A stretch of 64,000 nucleotides of DNA from Tuctoria greenei. Taxonomy: Eukaryota > Streptophyta > Magnoliopsida > Poales > Poaceae. Below, piece by piece: positions 49,334 through 60,840 of the stretch. The notes under the pieces were generated by a model that saw only the letters and a list, made by a program, of their open reading frames with translations, searched no databases and was not told the origin of the DNA. The stretch covers positions 141,801,167 through 141,865,166 of the forward strand of contig JAYESD010000002.1 in assembly GCA_036927565.1 (NCBI GenBank), in the 5' to 3' direction. The position numbers were made by a program, and so were the translations under genes. Numbering within the stretch: the first letter of the stretch is position 1; each line of letters starts with the position of its first letter.

Positions 49334-52300
49334 CTAAGCAGAAAACTTATGGAGGTACTCGATGTTCTAAGGATTAGGAAGCGCAGTCCCATCCTCAGTT
49401 GTCAAGCGAACGCATCCGGGACGGGATACATTGATCACTCAGAAGGGACCTTCCCAGCTGGGGGAAAGTTTTTTTAATCCTTCATGAGTTAATATTTTCT
49501 GTAGCACCAGATCGCCTTCTTCGCGCTGTCGTTTGTGCACATGCCTTTGATAATAGCGCCGGTGTGCTTGGCGGTAGTGTGCATTCCGAACAGCTGCTTG
49601 GCACCTTCCCTCATTGATGAGGTCTAGGTCTTCATGCCGGAGCTGGTCCTGCGCGGCTTCGTCAAAGGTCTAGACCCTGAGCGACCTTATGGTGATCTCC
49701 GGTGGAAGGACTACTTCAGCTATGTACACCAGGAAGAAGGGTGTCTCCCCAGTTGACTGGTTAGGTGTTGTCCTGTTCGCCCACAATGTAGACGGAAGCT
49801 CTTCAATCTAGTTGGCTCCATGCTTTTTTAAGCGCTCATATGTGCGCCTCTTGAGTCCTTTTAGAATTTTTGCATTGCTCTCTCGGCTTGGCCATTGCTT
49901 GCTGGGTGAGCTACTAAGGCGTAGCTGAGTTAAATGTCGAGGTCTTCGTAATATTCTTGAAATGCAGCACTTGTAAATTGGGTTCCATTGTCAGTTATGA
50001 CTTTGTTCGGAACTCCACACCTACATATAATGGACTTCAAGAATTTGATAGTTGATTGCTTGTTAATTGTGACAACTAGAGTTGCTTCTGGCCACTTGGT
50101 AAACTTGTCGATGGCGACATACAGGAACATGTAACCTCTGACAGCTTTTGGGAATGGTCCCAAGATGTCCATGCCCCACACAGCGAATGTCCATGTAGGA
50201 GGTATCATTTGCAGTGATTGATCCGATGTGTGCCTGTTTTGCGTGGAACTGGCACGCTTCACACTTTTTCACTAGATCAATTGCGTCCTGGAGAGATGTA
50301 GGCCAGTAAAATCATGCCGGAAGGCTTTACCAACCAATGTGTGGGAAGAAGCGTGGTTCCCACACTCGCCTCCATGGATTTCCGCGAGAAGATCGCGGCC
50401 TTCTTCCCCTACAATGCACCGCATTAGGATGCTGTTGGCACCACGCTGATAGAGATCCCCTTCTACCAACGTGTATCTTTTAGCCTATCTGACAATTTGG
50501 TCAGCAGATACACCGTCTTTAGGAAGGACATTGTCTTTCAAGTATCTCCAGATCTCCGAGATCTATGCATTGGGGCTAGCTTGAGTTTCTGAGTCTTGCA
50601 TGCTAGATTGCTTGGAGCTTCCGACAGCACCTATGACCCTTGGTGGATGCCATGGTAACAGGGCCACCAGGACTGCTAGCTTTGGGGTGCTGGTCTCGCC
50701 CCCTTCGCTCTATTCGTCAGGCTGAGCTGTCGGTCTTGACAACCTCTGGATGAAGATTCCATCAGGAGCCAGAGCTCCGGTTGAAGCCTTCGTCAAGAGT
50801 TCATCAGCTTCAGCGTTGTGGAGACGATGAACATGGTGGAGATCCAAGACATTGAAGTCCTTCTTGAGCCTCTGGACACCGTAAGATAGTGCCACCTTGA
50901 GTCGTAGATGAGAGCTTTATACTCCGCCATGTTGTTGGTCGCCTTGAAATCAAGGTGAACCATGTACTTGACCTTCTCCTAGGTCGGAGCAAGGAGAAGG
51001 ATTCCAGCTCCAGCCCCCTGCTTTTGCACGGAGCCGTCAAAGTAGAGAGTCCAGTGAGGTTCGGTGAAGACCAGGACCTTGGGTTCCGGCTTCTGCTCAC
51101 TGAGGCCCCCAGGGTTTGATGGCGAGGGAGTCCATTCTGCCATGAAGTCAGCCAAAGCTTGACTTTTGATTGCTTGTCGTGACACGAATTCGATATCAAA
51201 CTTGGCTAGCTCCACTGCCCACTTTGCGATGTTCCCAGTAGATTTTGGGTTATGCAAAATAGCACGTAGTGGATAAGAAGTTACCACTGACATTTTGTGG
51301 GCTTGGAAGTAGTGACGAAGCTTCCTTGAGGCAATAAGAACTGCATAAAGCAGCTTATGCACCTCGATATATCTGATCTTTGCATCGTGGAGTACTTCAC
51401 TTATGAAGTACACCGGACGCTGGATGATCTGGACCCTCTCGGAAGGGACTGGAGCTTCCTCTTCATTGACACGGACCCTCCCAGAGGGGTTTGGTCCTTC
51501 TTGTTGAGCTTCCTAGACCCCCTCGGAGGGGTCCGGAACTTCTTCTTGTTCGACCCGGACCCTGTTAGAAGGGTCTGAATCATCTTAGTCAGCCAGGTGA
51601 ACCCCCTCAGGTGAGAGGGGTTGATATCTTAGCATTCTGCCTTGAGATCTTGTGTCTGGGAGCTGGGACCCAGACTCGCCTTCTGGTAGCTCCGAACCTT
51701 TCCGGAGGGGTCTAAGCTCCTGAACTGGATGTGGCTCCGGTCTTTCCGCGACCAGGACCATGCTGACAACTTCTATAGTTGCAGAAATGTAGAGCAGTAA
51801 ATCCTCACTAGGATTCGGAGCTACCAAGATTGGTAGTGTGGTGAGGAGCTGCTTCAGCTCTTGAAACACCTTTTCTGCTTCTTCAGACCAATGAAATGGT
51901 TCGGACTTCCTCAATAGTTTGAAGAAGGGTAGCGCCCGCTTTGCTAGTCTTGAGATGAACCGGCTGAGCGTAGCTAGACATCCAATTAACTTCTGGACAT
52001 CCTTGATGCGGGTTGGGGGCCGCATATCTTCTATGGCCTTGATCTTCACCAAATTTGCCTCAATTCCTCGGTGAGTCACCGAGAAACCTAGAAGCTTCTC
52101 GGATCTAACCCTGAAGACAAAATTGTCCGGGTTCAGCTTAGTGTGTGTGTTGCGCAACTTGTCGAAGACGGCTTGCAAGTTATCAAGGAGTGATCCCTTG
52201 TTCTGGATCTTCACAACGATGTCATCTACATACACCTCCACCAAGTCTCTAATTAGTTCTCCAAATGTTTTGTACATAGCTCGCACAAAAGTTGAAACAA

Positions 52301-53489
52301 CATTTTTGAGACCAAAGGGCATAGCAGTGTAACAATACAATCCATCTACTGTTATGAAGGCAGTATGCTCTTCATCTTCCTTAGACTGTCTCCAATAATG
52401 AGATGTAAAAGTGATGCCCTATTTGAACATTTGCCAACTGCTACAGTGATATTTTGCTAGGCAAAATTCCCCCGTCTCCAACAGCAAACACCTTTTTTAG
52501 AGGAAAAAAGAACAGCGTCATCTGGGTCAATGAGCTGGGCCTCCTTGGAGGTTGCTTGCTGCTGAGAGCGTTGAGGACGGGCACGCCGGCCGCTGCGGGC
52601 ACGAACACCTAGCAAGCCAACAAATCTGGGAGGAGCAGGAGCCGACGGCAGCACCGGGAGGATGAGGCCAAGAGCACGCCACTGATAGGAGGACGCCGCG
52701 CAAGAGGCTCCCGCGTTGCCGCCACCGCGCCGAAGCTCGAGCCCTGCTGCGAGGAGGAGCGGCTCCGCGTCGAGCGCGAGGCCGAGGCCGCCAAGAAGCA
52801 AGGCGAGCGAAGGAGGGTGCGGGGGGCGCGAGGAAGACGATCTGGGGGTGCCGCAAGGAGGAAGAAGATACGAGAGCGCGGGGGAGGCCTGAGGAAGATG
52901 TGTCGCCCGTCATGTGTATGTATATTTGCGTAGCTGGAGTCATCGCACGCAAAATAAAAATGTGGGATGGCTGCTCTGTTGGAGAGGTGAAAGTCCGGAT
53001 GAGCAGATGTATTTGAAGGATAGGGACCCGTTTGACTCCTCTGTTGGAGATAGCCTTAGACATTTGGATCTGATGATATCCAGAATATGCATCTAAGAAA
53101 CACAATAGCTCACAACCGGAGGTGGAGTCCACTATCTGATCTATTATAGGTAGTGGAAATGGATCTTTTGGACATGCCTTATTTAAGGTGGTGTAGTCAA
53201 TACACATCCGAAGCTTCCCGCCAGCCTTAGGTACTATGACTGGGTTTGGCAACCATTTTGGATGAAAGACCTCCAGAATGAAACCGGCTTCAAGCAGCTT
53301 CTTGATCTCTTGTCCGATGAAGTTTTGCCACTCGATTGATTGCTTCTGGGGCTTTTGGTGTACAGGTCGTGCATCGGGATAGATCTTCAGGTTGTGCTCA
53401 ATCACCTCCCTAGGGATCCCAGACATTTGCGACGGTTGCCAGGCAAACACGTCAACATTAGCCCGGAGGAAAGTGATGAGTGCGTGTTC
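49334..53489 (-). pseudogene. Gypsy C pol, split by a DNA transposon
   Basis: From right: DVFAWQPSQMSGIPR, KACPKDPFPLPIIDQ, FLDAYSGYHQIQMSK, then the 52384-53055 insertion. RT resumes with YCYTAMPFGLKN and an intact YVDD (52232-52243). First RNase H 51413-51130, then the second with LYFDGSVQKQGAGAG and NNMAEY (about 51045-50700). Integrase: HGGECGNHASSHTL, WGMDILGPF, ITDNGTQF, NGQAERA. Stops at 50277 and 49930 and several shifts. End codon at 49334-49336. Confidence 0.9.
52384..53055. mobile_element. Harbinger/Tourist-like element with GC-rich interior
   Basis: 672 bp inserted in Gypsy C RT. The uninterrupted site is seen in Gypsy A (21237-21250). Target duplication tta (52381-52383, 53056-53058). 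Termini gactgtctccaa and, inverted, ggctatctccaa match at 10 of 12. The interior 52540-52860 is about 70 percent GC and open on the minus strand (52457-52801, Arg/Ala-rich) with no domain I recognise. No transposase. The filler could be captured genic DNA. Confidence 0.75.
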
Positions 53490-55920
53490 CTATTTGTTGT
53501 TCAAACCTCCCGATATACGGGTAGTCTGAGCAGCATCGGAACCGATTTGGACGACTTTGATGGGAACATCTGTGTTGCCTCTTGGTTGCACACGAGGTGC
53601 GGAGGTTGAGCCTCGATGACGAATGCTTGGAGGTTTCGGAGCTAGCTACTTATCGGATGCTTCCTCCTGCGCTGTAGCAAGCACGTGGAGTTCTTCCAAT
53701 GCAGTGATTCCTGCAGTGCAATCCCCTCGGATCTGAAGAACGCCCGAAGGTGTTGGCATCTTAAACACCAAGTATCCATAATGGGCAGCGACCATGAACC
53801 TGTACAAAGCAGGCCCGCCCAGTGTGGCGTCGAACGATAAATTGATCTGCGCCACGTTGAAGATCAGCTTCTCGGTTTTGTAGTTCTCTCGAGTTCCAAA
53901 GGTCACCGGGAGTGTGATGGAGCCAAGAGGGGTAATGGTCCCCAGACCTACTCCAGAAAAAGGTCGAGAGGGGTGAAGGTCCGAAGGTCGGAGCTGGAGC
54001 TTGACGAAGGCTTCAAAGCTTATGAGGTTCAGCCTTGCACCTCTGTCCACCAATACATGGTGGAGTTGAACATTGTTAATGGTCGGATATACCATCAACG
54101 GGAGTTGGCCAGCTCCGATCATGTTACGAGGGAAATTCGAAGCATCAAAAGTGATGGAAGTGTCCATCCACTTCCGATGAGGTTCCGCCCTAGCGGTGGG
54201 AGCTGCAGCAGCCATGTCCCGCCGCATTGTCTTGAGGATGCGGTGAGAGGTAATGTCCCAAGAACCACCATAAATGGTGTTCAAGGTCTTCCGTTGCTTG
54301 TTGTTAGGTACATCGGAGTCGTCGTCGACGATGTTGTAGACAGCCTTCAGGACCTTCTTGGGGTCCTAAAAACCTAGCTCCTCGTCAGCCGGAGCTTCGT
54401 CGACTTTTTGTTTTCTTTCCCGCTGGCGGAAAGGAGCTTCTTCTCGGGGCTTGTTGTAGCGCTCGGCTAGGTTTTGGACCTCTCGGCATTCTTCCAGACT
54501 GTGTTTGTCCGTCTTGTGGATCGGACACCACACTTTGGAACTACCACCATCTTCTGACGATGGTCGAGGTCGTTTCTCAGGGCGTGTCCCTCGGCCACCA
54601 GGAGCTGCAGCAGCCGTAGCAGTAGGTGCGCCGGCCGATGGCTTCTTCTTACCGTTGGACTTCTTTTTCTTATTTCCACTACTGGAGGTAGTGGCTTCAA
54701 CCTTGGAGGACTTCTTATTGGCCTCCGGAGGTGGTTTGGTGTGCATCTCACGCCCCCCCCCCCCCCCCCCCCCGTAGCCTTAGCACATTTGTATGCTAGG
54801 CTGAAGAGTTCTGTGACGCTGGTGACTTCTTTGGTCGCCAGCTTCTCCATCACCTTTTTGTCTCGAACACCCTGTCTGAATGCAACAATAATAGAAGCAC
54901 TCAAGATTGAAGGGATAGTATTGCGTACCTGAGAAAATCGCTGGATAAAGGATCGCAGCGACTGTCCTGTTTTTTTTTTTGCTGGACAACAAAAAGGTCC
55001 AGTTCAGTGCCGGGTCAGGTGTATGAACTCCCGAAATTGGTAGTGAACTATTGGCATAACTCCGCCCAACTACTGATGGAGTCAGGCGGGAGGCTCATAA
55101 ACTAGGACCTAGCGGTCCCAGTTAAAGCCATTGGGAACTAGTTGGCCATCACAGCCTCAGTGCCCCCCGCCGCAAGTATAGCAGTGGAGTACATTTGAAG
55201 AAACTTGGTGAGGTTGAAAATACCATTGAATTTCTCTGGCAAATAGGTCGGAACTTATGTGGCCATCTGACCATGCGTAAGTGCATGGCTAGGGCAGAAC
55301 AACCTCCCCCTACTCCCTGAGGAGTAGGGTTGTCCCGATCCTCTCACCTCTCGTGAGCACGCTCGATATGGACACGGTCGTCTTGCTGCCGGTAACGGCA
55401 ATCAAGTTCCGACCGCAGGTCATGAGTCGAAATCCTGGTGACGGTGAGGGTGTGTCGTGCCCCAGAAGGCAGTGAAGTCACCTGTTGGGATGCAACACGT
55501 CTCCTGTGCTGCGAAGCTTGTGCACCAAGTCTTCCCAACAAGATCCAATGTTGTGATGGTGCCTGCCCTGAAGGGGGGGACCTTGATCGCTGATGCATCT
55601 GCTGCACCTGCAACCAGATGGTCAACATCAGCTCTCCACTGCTCCATCGCACCCTATGGTGCTCCTGGAGGCAGTGGGCATTGTAGGAGAGTTCGCACGA
55701 CAATGAGTACATGCTCGAGATTGTTGTTCATCGATGCGGTGATCGACGCAAATGCCCCATCTTGTTGCCCAGCATTGTTTGCCGGAACAGATGGCGGTTG
55801 TGGTGGCATGACGCTCGCTGGGATAATGGCGCCTGCTGGCTGCTGCATGTTGGAGGGATTGCCTCCAGCAGGCTGTTCAGCGCGATTGTCGTTAGAAGAT
55901 CCCGCGGCAGAGTTCACCAT
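53490..55920 (-). pseudogene. Gypsy C gag and protease
   Basis: ATG 55920 (MVNSAAGSSNDNRAEQ). Broken at 55654 and again to 54904. The knuckle WCPIHKTDKHSLEEC (CX2HX4HX4C) is near 54510. A 21-C run (54753-54773) interrupts the gag second half with poly-Gly and a shift. The protease region 54284-53646 reads VDRGARLNLISF, so the catalytic motif is altered. The frame ends at UAG 53490-53492, as in A and F. Confidence 0.88.
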
Positions 55921-55958
55921 CTTGCGATCTCAGGTGTGCCCCTTCCTAGCGTGCCAAA

Positions 55959-56808
55959 TGTCGAAGCGTATGAATGACACTTCCCCCGGTACTACTGAAT
56001 TGTATCCCGCGGAGGTTCTTGTATCGATTTGGGCACGCAGAGATCAGAAACAAGAAGGTGACACAGATGATTTACGTGGTTCGGGTTGCCTGAGCGTAAT
56101 ACCCTACTCCACGGGGTGTGTGTTGTTGTATTGAGGGTTTCAGTCTCGCTTGTGTGCGTCTCAGCTTAGATTAGCCTCCCATGTACCGTGCGGCGCAATC
56201 CTTTTATAGTCTAAGGATTGGTCGTTGCAACATTTGCCTGGCCCGACATATGGCCTTGGCGTATTTAATAGCCTAATACACAGTTTATGAGTATTAAGCG
56301 TGATTAATAGTGTGATAACGTGTCTTAATGGCAGCGTTATCCCAATTAACAGTCCACTGATCGTGTGTCATTAATGTAGCATTAATGACATGTAATCAGG
56401 TCTTGTAACTATCGCTTTAGCTGTCCCTTGAATGTCCATGTTGTGGGAGATCCGTCTTTGTTCCCGTTGGTATCGTAGGTCCGGAGGCTCCACACGTGGC
56501 AGCTCCAGAGCTTCCCTTTGCAGGGAGATAGGTCTGGAGTTGTTTTACACGTGGTGGCACCAGAGCTCTTCTCTTCTGGGGGTTAGGTACAATATCATTA
56601 TCCACGTGTCAATCCTGGAGCTTCCCTGTATGGGGAATTTAGCTCCGATCTTATATTACACGTGTCAATCCTGGAGGTACCCATATGAGGAGGGCAGGTC
56701 CAGTGCCGTGTGACACGTGGGCCTTGAGGAAACCTTCAACTCTGACAGGTGGAACTCTCTTGCACTTATTGCGGTACCATGGGGTACCCGGTACGCAGGG
56801 TACCAACA
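55959..56808 (-). repeat. Gypsy C 5' LTR
   Basis: 850 bp, tgtcgaagcgtatg to ggtaccaaca, followed by gacac (56809-56813). Minus TATA at 56201-56209 (ctataaaag). Confidence 0.93.
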
Positions 56809-56813
56809 GACAC

Positions 56814-57609
56814 AATAGCCCCGAGTTTCCCCAAGTTGAGGAGATTTGGACCACCGGAACCGAAGGAGGACATGCATCGCTGGAACTAACGAAATTCCTT
56901 CATTCCCGTTGCATGTGTGCTAATTACTTCGTGAAGAGAGTCTCTCATCCCGGGTGTGATGAAGCCCCGAGTTTCCCCAAGTTGAGGAGATTTGGACCAC
57001 CGGAACCGAAAGAGGACATGCATCGCTGGAACTAACGAAATTCCTGCATTCCCATTGCATGTGTGCTAATTACTTCGTGAAGAGAGTCTCTCGTCCTGGG
57101 CGTGATGAATGGCATGCTAAGGTTCTCATTTTCTTCACCAACAAAGTTGTCTCACGGCATTATACTCCCACCTGTAGGTCTACTCAAAAGGATGCTACGA
57201 ATGATGATGCATGGGCGGCACTCACAAGTTTGTGCCATACTCGCCGCTTTGAGCTTGAGAATACCACGTTTGAGCTGCACCCTTAGTGGGAGAGTGGTAC
57301 GGGGAATATAATTTGACCACAAGAAGCTTCAGACAATTTGCTAGTGATGGATAGGTCTCAAAAGGCATTATTCAACATGAGCAATCGCTATGCAACCGCA
57401 CAAGGAGAGATCCACTACCTTCGCAAGGAGCTAGCTCGGTTGGAAGCAAACTTGATGAAGGAATGTGAAGCAAGACGAGAACCGTGGTCACCCAAGCGAA
57501 TCTAGTCCCCTACATCACCATGGCGCAACCCCATCACATCTGCGCAGCCAAGGACGCCCTCACCGCCTCACAATTAGGAATTTAAGTCCCCTATGAGTAT
57601 TTTGTAATA
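56814..57609 (+). pseudogene. Gypsy D pre-gag ORF, 3' part
   Basis: Continues the ORF cut at 32318: NSPEFPQVEEIWTTGTEG, LELTKFLHSRCMCANYFVKR, WHAKVLIFFTNKVVSRHY, AWAALTSLCHTRRFELENTT. A UAG at about 57285 precedes a coiled-coil-like MSNRYATAQGEIHYLRKELA (57377 on). The end is PMSIL-stop (57607-57609). A 146-bp tandem duplication (56818-57109) shifts the frame. No family recognised; I infer it is a conserved extra product of this element type. Confidence 0.65.
56818..57109. repeat. 146-bp tandem duplication
   Basis: Two copies starting gccccgagtttcc (56818 and 56964), over 95 percent alike by eye. 146 is not a multiple of three, so it breaks the surrounding ORF. Confidence 0.9.
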
Positions 57610-57890
57610 AGAACACTTATATTGTATTAGTTTTAAATAGTCTGGTGTGCTGAATTTTGATTGGTGGTTGCTTGTGTGCTTGTGTGCTAGTTGTGAGTTG
57701 TGGGACGCCTCGGTGAATGTCCACATCCTCATATAGTAGAGAGTCGTGGGATGCCTCGACACTTGTCCACATCCTCATATAGGTCTATACTAATAAAGGA
57801 TTGTTTACTGTCATATACCTTGATGCATATAGTTGGGAAATCATTCTCTCTAATTTGAATTCTATCTCATCTTCTCTGCTCTCACAAATG
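57610..57890. other. Gypsy D untranslated spacer
   Basis: AT-rich. It contains two short copies of gtgggacgcctcg...tgtccacatcctcatata (57700-57735 and 57745-57783). No gene. Confidence 0.6.
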
Positions 57891-58143
57891 TTGAGGAGAT
57901 ACGCTACCTGCAACCAGAGGAAAGCTAATGGTGAGGTGAAGAACGATGGAGCACCTCAGAACAACAATGGACAAGGGGCTATCAACCTTGAACAACTGTT
58001 AGCTATGCATAACCAGCTCATGCAAACCATGATACAGACTATGGGACAGCTGCAAGTTGGCAACAACAATCAGCCTTACATGCCGCCACCGCCACCACCC
58101 CTGCCACACCACAACCATTTGGGAGAGTTCATGAGGACTAGGC
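57891..58143 (+). pseudogene. Gypsy D gag, N-terminal fragment
   Basis: MLRRYATCNQRKANGEVK, then LEQLLAMHNQLMQTMIQTMG, a Pro-rich stretch (MPPPPPPLPHHN) and GEFMRT. This is the characteristic start of Tekay/RIRE3-type gag, just before the retrotransposon gag domain. Cut by Copia E at 58144. The rest of Gypsy D lies beyond the window. Confidence 0.8.
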
Positions 58144-58765
58144 TGTTAGAAATCAAGAGGGAGCCCAAAGATCAAATAGCCACTAAATCATCTTGAATTA
58201 CATGGAGAAATCTGAATACAACATGAACACCAAGTGCTATCTCTCAAATAGCACAAGAACATCAATAATACCTTCTCCTCCATCCTTGTGATTGCTTGAG
58301 GATGCGGTCGTCGAGCCAACAAGGCGAGGCGGCAAGAAGAACGACGAGAGGCATTTCCCCTTGTTCTCCTCTTGGTATGTTGATCGGATTCTGAGTGGAT
58401 TAGAGTGTTCAAGTGTGTATGAGTGTATGCATTAGCATTACTTGATCATACACTTGACCCTCTTCTTATAGTTGACCAAGAGGCACAAGAGGGGGCCTCC
58501 CACCCTTAGGAATCATTGAGTCTCCCGATCAGAGACTCAAAATTTGGTGGGTCGTGTCCTTTCAATTAGAAGACATGTCAATTTTGAGTTCAAACTGACA
58601 GTTACCGAAAAACCAGACTAGTCCGTATAGGGTCCGAACTAGTCCGGTTACCCTTATTGGACAATATCGGACTAGTCCTATAAGGGTCCGGACTAGTCCG
58701 GTTACCCTTACTGGACAAAACCGGACTAGTCCGATCTTTATCGGACAAGTCCGGTACTCCCAACA
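58144..58765 (-). repeat. Copia E 3' LTR
   Basis: 622 bp, tgttagaaatcaagaggg to actcccaaca. A minus polypurine tract (gttcaagggggagaa) follows on the right. It has six ggactagtccg-type words near its right end and a TATA-like ctataagaag (minus, about 58467). The paired LTR lies beyond 64000, so the boundary rests on TG/CA ends and the tract. Confidence 0.82.
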
Positions 58766-58959
58766 TTCTCCCCCTTGAACTCGAATCTAAAACTTACCAA
58801 CTTACTTAATACTAAACTTAGTGTCCATTTTCTCATGCTTGACATATAGGGCACGACGCATCACAACAACCATTTACGTATTGTTGGACTCGAAGACCAC
58901 AATACATCTCACACTTGAAAATGAACCTTACTCTTACTTGGCCCCTAAATATCCAGTGA

Positions 58960-60840
58960 TCATAGGCTCTCCCTTAAACCCATGCCGGATACGTGTTCAC
59001 TGAACACACTGGGTGGAAGACCTTTTGTTAGCGGATCCGCAAGCATACGCTTGGTACTTATATGCTCAAGACTTATGGTATCATCCTGGATTCGATCTTT
59101 CACAACATAAAACTTAATGTCGATGTGTTTGGCAGCACCACTCAACTTATTGTTGTGAGAGTAAAATATTGCGGACTCATTATCGCAGTATAACTTAAGT
59201 GGCTTTTCAATGTTGTCGACCACTCTAAGACCGGGTAAAAATTTCTTAAGCCAAACAGCCTGCTCGGTGGCCTCATAACATGCAACAAACTCGGCATGCA
59301 TTGTGGACGATGCAGTGACAGATTGTTTGGAGCTTTTCCACGAAATGGCTCCATTCGCGAGGGTGAATATATAACCTAATGTGGATTTCTTAGTATCCAC
59401 ACAACCCGCGAAATTTGAATCTGAATATCCCACTACTTCAAGTGGGTCTGACTTACTATACATTAACATAACGCATTTTGTGCCTTGCACATATCTTAAT
59501 GCTTTCTTAACTGCCTTCCAGTGATCAATCCCTGGATTGGCCTGATATCTGCCAAGCATTTGGGTCACATAAGCTAAGTCAGGGCAAGTACAGACTTGAG
59601 CATACATAAGGCTTCCGACAGCAGAAGCATATGGAACCGATTCATTTGATCGATCTCATATTGGTTCCTGGGACACTGAAAGTTCCCAAACTTATCGCTC
59701 TTGACAATCGGAGCAGGCGAAGGCTTACTCTTATGCATATTGTACTTTCTCAGTACATTCTCTAAGTATGCCTTTTGTGATAAGCCTAATACCCCCATAT
59801 TTCTATCTCGGTGAATTTTTGTGCCCAATACATAGGATGCTTCACCAAGATCTTTCATATCAAAATTAGAGGACAAAAACTTCTTAGTTTCTGATAGTAG
59901 ATTGATATCACTACTTGCAAGTAGTATATCATCTACATAAAGCACGAGAAAAATAAATTTCCCGCTCTTAAACTTAGCATAAATGCAATTGTCCTCCTCA
60001 TTTTCTTTAAACCCAAACTTTCTTATTGTCTCATGGAACTTGAGATACCACTGCCTTGATGCTTTTTTAAGTCCATAGATGTACTTTCTTAAGTGGCATC
60101 CCATATGTTCCTTACCCTTAACAACAAAACCTTTCGGTTATGTCATATAGACGTTCTCATATAGATCACAATTGAGAAACGTCGTCTTTACATCCATCTG
60201 ATGTAATTCTAAATTGTAATGTGCAACTAATGCCATAATGATTCTGAACGAATCCTTACTTGAGACAGGTGAAAATGTCTCATTATAATGAATTCCTTCT
60301 CTTTGAGTGAAGCCTTTTGCAACAAGTTTGGCCTTAAACTTATCAATATTCCCTTTGGAGTCACGTTTAATTTTGTAGACCTATTTACAGTCTACTGTTT
60401 TGGCTCCATTAGGGATCTCAACTAAATCCCAGACTTTGTTTGTTTCCATAGAACTCATTTCATCCTCCATGGCTTTACACCATTCAGATGATTGAGGACT
60501 TCTCATAGCTTCTTCAAATGTGGTGGGATCACCCTCCATTTGAATTGCCTCACTCAAATAGATCTCATAATCATCCAGAATGGCCGATTTTCTTTCTCGT
60601 TGAGATCTTCTTAATTGCACATTATTCTCATTTTGAGGCTGTTGTTGCTCTTTATTATTAGTGACAACGGGATGAAAATGCTCAACCTCTCTTAATAATT
60701 CTGTTGTCAATGGAGAACTAACAACAGGTGTTGAATCATTACCAATAGGCACTGATGATTCAACAGCAGTAGGTAATGAGAAATATGGTTCTTGAATCAT
60801 AGGAGTGGGTACATAAACCCGCTTCTCTTTAAGATTAATT
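58960..60840 (-). pseudogene. Copia E RT and RNase H
   Basis: RT: EEAMRSPQSSEWCKAMEDEM, then stop-broken KAKLVAKGFTQREG, YIYGLKKASRQWYLKFHE and LYVDDILLAS (YVDD intact, about 59925). RNase H 59607-58960: YSDSNFAGC, SSTMHAEFVACYEA, LYCDNESAI, AKHIDIKFYVVKD, LADPLTKGLPP. Stops near 60381 and 60139 and a shift near 59600. Confidence 0.9.

Larger units (their letters stand above)
32319..56808 (-). mobile_element. Gypsy C, Tat-lineage element carrying nested insertions
   Basis: Minus-strand sister of Gypsy A. LTRs 32319-33168 (3') and 55959-56808 (5'). Copia B (38049-48959) and a Harbinger-like element (52384-53055) are inserted in it. Without them it is about 12.9 kb, the length of Gypsy A. By eye the LTRs differ at about 9 percent over 245 bp. 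All ORFs are broken. Confidence 0.94.

Noticed and set aside
52388..53058. hAT-type reading of the insertion in Gypsy C RT with 8-bp duplication ccttagac
   Set aside because: Taking tta as the target gives better inverted termini (10 of 12); the extra matching bases are the element's own ends.
57574..57762. Minus-strand 62-codon frame after the Gypsy D pre-gag ORF
   Set aside because: AT-rich spacer with short direct repeats and no recognisable product.
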